DNA from: Burkholderia sp. OK233
Lineage (GTDB): Bacteria; Pseudomonadota; Gammaproteobacteria; Burkholderiales; Burkholderiaceae
Assembly: GCF_900230185.1 (NCBI RefSeq)
Contig: NZ_OCSR01000001.1
Location: 4,712,001-4,776,000 of the forward strand
Direction: 5' to 3'
Length of the DNA: 64,000 nt
Position 1 is the first letter of the stretch. Each line of letters opens with the position of its first letter. Made by a program: the position numbers and the translations under genes. Below the pieces are notes generated by a model that was not told the origin of the DNA, ran no database searches, and worked only from the letters and a program-made list of their open reading frames with translations. Of this stretch, positions 60,339-64,000 are shown piece by piece.

Positions 60339-60824
60339 ATGACGATCTCATCTGACACACCCAAAGACGCGTCGACTGACCGCATCGAAAAACAGATCCT
60401 GCTGAAGGCGCCGCGCTCACGAGTGTGGCGCGCGGTGTCCAACGCCGAGGAATTCGGCCAATGGTTTTGCGTGGATTTCCGCGGCAAACAGTTTGTGGCC
60501 GGCCAATCCGTCCAGGGCAACATCACCTATCCGGGTTATGAGCATCTGGTCATGGACGTGCTGGTCGAGCGGATCGAGCCCGAACATCATCTGTCGTTTC
60601 GCTGGCATCCGGCCGCGGTCGATGTGTCGATCGACTACTCGCCGGAGCCCACTACGCTGGTCGTATTCGAGCTGAGCGAGGTCGATTCGGGCACGTTCCT
60701 GCGTGTGGTCGAATCCGGCTTCGATCAAATCCCTGCTGCACGCCGCGAGGAAGCGTTCCGCATGAATAGCGGCGGGTGGGAAGAGCAGTTGGTCAACATC
60801 GAAAAGCATGTCGCCAGGGGATAA
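60339..60824 (+). CDS. SRPBCC/AHSA1-domain protein
   Basis: 161 residues with the START/AHSA1 pattern: IEKQILLKAPRSRVWRAVSNAEEFGQWF at the start and FELSEVDSGTFLRVVESGFDQI in the second half. These proteins bind hydrophobic ligands. The ligand is unknown. A perfect AGGAGG lies 6 nt before the ATG. It overlaps the ArsR-type regulator gene by 17 bp, a common pair in which the regulator controls the AHSA1 gene. Confidence 0.88.
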   Translation: MTISSDTPKDASTDRIEKQILLKAPRSRVWRAVSNAEEFGQWFCVDFRGKQFVAGQSVQGNITYPGYEHLVMDVLVERIEPEHHLSFRWHPAAVDVSIDYSPEPTTLVVFELSEVDSGTFLRVVESGFDQIPAARREEAFRMNSGGWEEQLVNIEKHVARG

Positions 60825-61182
60825 GCCGGCTGTGGGCAACGCGCGAGTAAAGGCGGCCATGCTGCGAAGTTCCGCGCAGATTTTTGCGGCACTCGGCGAC
60901 GAAACGCGACTGCGTCTGATCGCCGTATTGTGTGCGGGCAGTGCGATGTCGATTGCGCAGTTGACCGCCGGCACGGAGATTACGCGGCAGTCCGTCACGC
61001 AGCATTTGCAGGTGCTCGCCAATGCGGGCCTGGTACGCGACGTCAAGGTGGGCCGTGAACGCTTGTGGGCGTTCGAACCGGCGCACCTGGACGAAGCGCG
61101 GCGCGCGCTCGAAGCGATCTCGCGGCAGTGGGATCACGCCTTGCTGAGGTTGAAGGCGGCGGTGGAGGGGGAGGGGGATTGA
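60808..61182 (+). CDS. ArsR-family winged-helix regulator
   Basis: 124 residues. The helix-turn-helix is FAALGDETRLRLIAVLC...SIAQLTAGTEITRQSVTQHLQVLANAGLVRDVKVGRERLWAFEP. There are no Cys pairs as in metal sensors, so it is not an arsenic-type sensor. The start at 60808 overlaps the upstream gene. ATG at 60859, with AAAGG close upstream, would give 107 residues and is possible. It probably represses its own pair of genes. Confidence 0.88.
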   Translation: MSPGDKPAVGNARVKAAMLRSSAQIFAALGDETRLRLIAVLCAGSAMSIAQLTAGTEITRQSVTQHLQVLANAGLVRDVKVGRERLWAFEPAHLDEARRALEAISRQWDHALLRLKAAVEGEGD

Positions 61183-61186
61183 ACCC

Positions 61187-62344
61187 TCAGAACTTGTGCC
61201 GCAACGCGACCCGCACGGCGACCTGATTCCCCGTTGACGACGGCGCCTGCACGCCCGGAATGAACGCGTTGTCGAGAATCGAATGGGTCGAGTCGCCCGC
61301 GACCTTTTGATACTCGCCCTGCACATAAACGTCCGTGCGTTTGGACAGGTTGTAATCCGCCATCAAACCGACCGAGTGAATCTTCGGCTTCACGCTGCCC
61401 GTCGACGCATCGTAGTTCTCCATTGTGTACACATACTGCGCGCCAATAAAGAAGGCCGGCGTGAACTGGTATTTGCCGTTCACTTCGAAGTTCTGGTACT
61501 TCAGCGTATTCAGGCTGACACCCGATGCCGCCAGCGGGATGCCGATATAGCCGTTGCCGGTCGGATTCTTATAGTTGGAGTTGGTGTAAGCAAAACCGGC
61601 GGTCGCCGAACCGAACGTGTAGTTGATGCCGGCGCCGAACACCCGCATGCGCCCGGCGATGAAGCTCGCGTCGTTCGCGGTGATCGCGCCGGTCGAACCT
61701 GCGCCCGGATTGTTCGCCTGCAGATACGCGGCCGCAATCAGCAGGCCGCCGTTCGCATACTGGCCACCGAAGCTATAGGCGCGGTTGTTCGCGAAGTTCG
61801 TATCGTTGCTGAAGCTGTACACGCCGCCGAACTGGAAGCCCGCAATCTCCGGACTGGCGTACTTCACGCTATTGCCGAGACGGAACGAGTTGTCCGTGTT
61901 GTCGTTGTCGTACGGATGCGCGAACAGATAGCCTGCCCAGTTGCCGTTAGCGGTGGTCTGCGCAAGGTAGTCGACCACCGAGTCGTACTGGCGCCCGAGC
62001 GTGACCGTGCCGAACCGGTTGTCGCTCAAGCCCACATAGGCCTGGCGGCCGAACATGCGGCCTCCCTGGCCAAGCCGCCCCGAGCTCACGTCAAAGCCGT
62101 TTTCCAGCTGGAACACGGCCTTCATGCCGCCACCCAGATCTTCCGAACCCTTCATGCCCCAGCGGCTGCCTTGCGCATAGCCGCTCGCCATTTCCCAGAC
62201 CGCGCCGCGCCCGGTGTTGTTGGTGTAGTCGATGCCTTCATCGAGCACACCGTACAGGGTCACGCTGCTTTGCGCGAAGGTGGACGGGGCCGCCAGCGAG
62301 GCGAGCGCGGTGAGGGCCGCGGTGGCGATGACATTCTTTTTCAT
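61187..62344 (-). CDS. Gram-negative porin (Burkholderia OmpC/Omp32 type)
   Basis: 385 residues. A signal peptide (MKKNVIATAALTALASLAAPSTFA) precedes the classic QSSVTLYGVLDEGIDY opening. Repeated amphipathic beta strands follow. The loop 3 block GGRMFGRQAYVGLSDNRFGTVTLGRQYD is present, and the C-terminal strand ends in ALRHKF with the terminal Phe needed for outer-membrane assembly. GGAG lies 10 nt before the ATG. An upstream in-frame Met would lack the signal peptide. Confidence 0.95.
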   Translation of the reverse strand: MKKNVIATAALTALASLAAPSTFAQSSVTLYGVLDEGIDYTNNTGRGAVWEMASGYAQGSRWGMKGSEDLGGGMKAVFQLENGFDVSSGRLGQGGRMFGRQAYVGLSDNRFGTVTLGRQYDSVVDYLAQTTANGNWAGYLFAHPYDNDNTDNSFRLGNSVKYASPEIAGFQFGGVYSFSNDTNFANNRAYSFGGQYANGGLLIAAAYLQANNPGAGSTGAITANDASFIAGRMRVFGAGINYTFGSATAGFAYTNSNYKNPTGNGYIGIPLAASGVSLNTLKYQNFEVNGKYQFTPAFFIGAQYVYTMENYDASTGSVKPKIHSVGLMADYNLSKRTDVYVQGEYQKVAGDSTHSILDNAFIPGVQAPSSTGNQVAVRVALRHKF

Positions 62345-62628
62345 TGTGAGCTCCAGACGTTGGTAATGAGCGGCCCCAATGGTTCGAAACGGGGTTCGAC
62401 CGCTTGAGAAGGCCGCTGCTTTTGGCAAAGCCCGGATTCTGCTATTCGAGATGGGATTCGCGTATGAGGCACATCCCTGGATAAACGTGATTTTTTCGAA
62501 TGTTTATCCCGCGAATTATTCGCTTGTGGCGCGCCGTGCCGGAGAGAAAAATTCCGTTCATGCACCTTTGGCATGAAGGCGATAGCCGAAGGCAATGCGC
62601 CACCGCACCAGGTTTTTCAGGAGACGAC

Positions 62629-64000
62629 ATGCGACTCGATCGGAATTTTGCTAACGGCTGCTTTATCGACGCGGCAAGCGACGAGCTCATCGCCGTTACC
62701 AACCCCGCCACCGAAGCCGTGATTGCCCACGTTACGGGCGCTACCGAAGCCGAGGCTATCGCCGCGGTCGACGCGGCAGCTGCCGCCCAGAAGGGCTGGC
62801 GCAAGCTCCCTTCGGCCGAGCGCGCGGTCTATCTGCACAAGCTTGCCGACGCGCTCACCGAATGCGCGCCCGCCATCGGTGCGGCGCTCGCGCTGGAGTC
62901 GGGCAAGAGCGTCGCGGACGCCACCAACGAAGCGATCTACGCCGGCCAGATCACCCGCTACCACGCCGAATGGGCGCGCCGCATCGAAGGCGAGGTGATC
63001 CCGAGCGACACGCCCGACGAAAACCTCGTGCTGCATCGCGAGCCGATCGGTGTGGTCGCGTGCCTGATCCCGTTCAATTACCCGGTCTATACGTTCATGC
63101 GCAAGGTGGCGCCAGCGCTGATCGCCGGCAACACCGTGGTCGTGCGTCCGAGCAACAACACGCCGACCTCCGCGTTCGAGATCGCCAGGGCGGTTGAGAA
63201 GGCAGGGCTGCCGGCCGGCGTCGTGAACATTCTCGCGATGAATCACGCAACCGCCGAGGCGCTCTGCACGCATCCGAAGGTCGGCATGATCACGCTGACC
63301 GGCAGTGTCGGCGCGGGCCGCAAGGTGCTCGAATACTGCAAGGCGAACATCGCCAAGCCGTCACTCGAACTGGGCGGCAAGACGCCCGCCATCATCGAGG
63401 CGGATGCCGATCTGGAGAAGGCCGCGCGCGATCTGGTCGCATCCAAAACCACGCACTGCGGGCAGCTTTGCACGGCGATCGAACGCGTCTACGTGCAGGA
63501 AAGCGTGCATGACCGTTTCGTCGCGCTGCTCAAGAAGCACATGAGCGCGGTGGAAAGCGGCGATCGCAGCGAACAGCCGTCGCTGATGGGGCCGCTTGTC
63601 AACGACGCGTCGCGCCAGTCGATTCACGGGATGGTCGAGCGCGCGATCGCGGCGGGCGCCACGCTCGAAACCGGCGGCAGGCTGCCGCAAGGCAAGGGCT
63701 TCTTCTATCTAGCCACGCTGCTGTCGAACTGCCGTCAGGACATGGAAATCATCCAGGAAGAAACCTTCGGTCCGATCATGCCGGTCGTCAAATACCGCAC
63801 GCTCGACGAAGCCCTGGAGATGGCCAACGACCATCAGTTTGGTTTGTCGTCGGTGCTCTATACCGAGAACTACCGCAGCGCGATGAAGATTGCCAACGGC
63901 ATCGAGGCCGGCGAGTTGTATGTGAACCGTACGCCAGCCGATCCGTATCAAGGCTTCCACGCGGGTTGGAAACGCTCGGGTCTCGGCGGCGACGACGGCA
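62629..64000 (+). CDS. aldA: AldA-like NAD-dependent aldehyde dehydrogenase (lactaldehyde/glycolaldehyde type), 3' truncated by the window edge
   Basis: The first 457 residues are visible and the stop lies beyond the window. The ALDH catalytic residues are present: Asn150 in LIPFNYP, Glu247 in LELGGK and Cys281 in GQLC. QEETFGPIMPVV and YQGFHAGWKRSGLGGDDG near the end match E. coli AldA (lactaldehyde/glycolaldehyde dehydrogenase) well. AGGAG precedes the ATG by 5 nt. It would oxidise glycolaldehyde or L-lactaldehyde. The exact substrate is inferred from resemblance. Confidence 0.88.
   Translation, partial: MRLDRNFANGCFIDAASDELIAVTNPATEAVIAHVTGATEAEAIAAVDAAAAAQKGWRKLPSAERAVYLHKLADALTECAPAIGAALALESGKSVADATNEAIYAGQITRYHAEWARRIEGEVIPSDTPDENLVLHREPIGVVACLIPFNYPVYTFMRKVAPALIAGNTVVVRPSNNTPTSAFEIARAVEKAGLPAGVVNILAMNHATAEALCTHPKVGMITLTGSVGAGRKVLEYCKANIAKPSLELGGKTPAIIEADADLEKAARDLVASKTTHCGQLCTAIERVYVQESVHDRFVALLKKHMSAVESGDRSEQPSLMGPLVNDASRQSIHGMVERAIAAGATLETGGRLPQGKGFFYLATLLSNCRQDMEIIQEETFGPIMPVVKYRTLDEALEMANDHQFGLSSVLYTENYRSAMKIANGIEAGELYVNRTPADPYQGFHAGWKRSGLGGDDG

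Noticed and set aside
1..64000. CRISPR arrays, tRNA or rRNA genes, prophage or integrase genes
   Set aside because: I saw no regularly spaced repeats, no tRNA-like cloverleaf ends, no rRNA sequence and no integrase or phage structural genes while reading the window.

Overview
This window comes from a high-GC betaproteobacterial chromosome, most probably Paraburkholderia or a close relative within Burkholderia sensu lato. The evidence is the mltG-tmk-holB-tatD gene order, a complete-looking cepacian (bce) exopolysaccharide locus, and a Burkholderia-type nitrate assimilation locus. Both halves of the cepacian locus lie side by side here. As I recall, that is the non-Bcc arrangement (Bcc strains keep them apart), so the genus-level placement is an inference.

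Layout: 1-3.9 kb is a housekeeping block (mltG 3' end, tmk, holB, an acetyltransferase, tatD). 3.9-14 kb holds mixed stress, envelope and small genes: an exported ankyrin protein, a Rap1a/Tai-like protein, an MscS channel, otsA, an AAA ATPase, a glycosyltransferase, a SYLF lipoprotein, a PsiF protein and a YciI protein. 14.6-44.3 kb is the cepacian island. It is preceded by a protein that keeps only the DNA-binding half of an IS402-type transposase. It then runs bceA (minus), bceB-K (plus), bceN (minus), an overlapping acyltransferase/SGNH-hydrolase pair (minus), bceP-Q-R (plus), bceS (minus), a 47-residue membrane protein (plus) and bceT (plus). 44.4-48.5 kb carries malate synthase G, glcG, a previously intact but now gutted glcF relic, and a MOSC protein. 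48.5-50.2 kb is a divergent response regulator/GAF histidine kinase pair. 50.2-60.2 kb is nitrate assimilation: nirB, nirD, a nitrate reductase fused to a diflavin reductase, a NarK-type transporter and a soluble PilJ-like protein. 60.3-64 kb has an SRPBCC/ArsR pair, a porin and the 5' part of an AldA-like aldehyde dehydrogenase.

How the genes work together: in the cepacian island BceA, BceC, BceN and BceT make nucleotide sugars. BceB starts the lipid-linked repeat unit. BceG, H, J, K and R extend it, and BceO, the SGNH protein and BceS probably O-acylate it. BceQ flips it, BceI polymerises it, and BceE/BceF export it under tyrosine kinase/phosphatase (BceF/BceD) control. In the nitrate block the transporter imports nitrate, the fused reductase makes nitrite, and NirBD makes ammonium.

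The strongest regulatory signal is in front of nirB. It has two NtrC-like sites 21 bp apart, a sigma-54 promoter with exact GG-N10-GC spacing, and a leader RNA with two hexaloop hairpins (AACGTG and AACGGC). The second hairpin shares bases with an intrinsic terminator, which is the layout of an ANTAR-protein antitermination switch. A second sigma-54 promoter lies in front of the transporter gene. Other points for a second look are the domesticated transposase domain, the split acyltransferase/SGNH pair, a shared ATCGATTT motif in three bce promoter regions, the 47-residue protein, the glcF relic and the PilJ-like protein.
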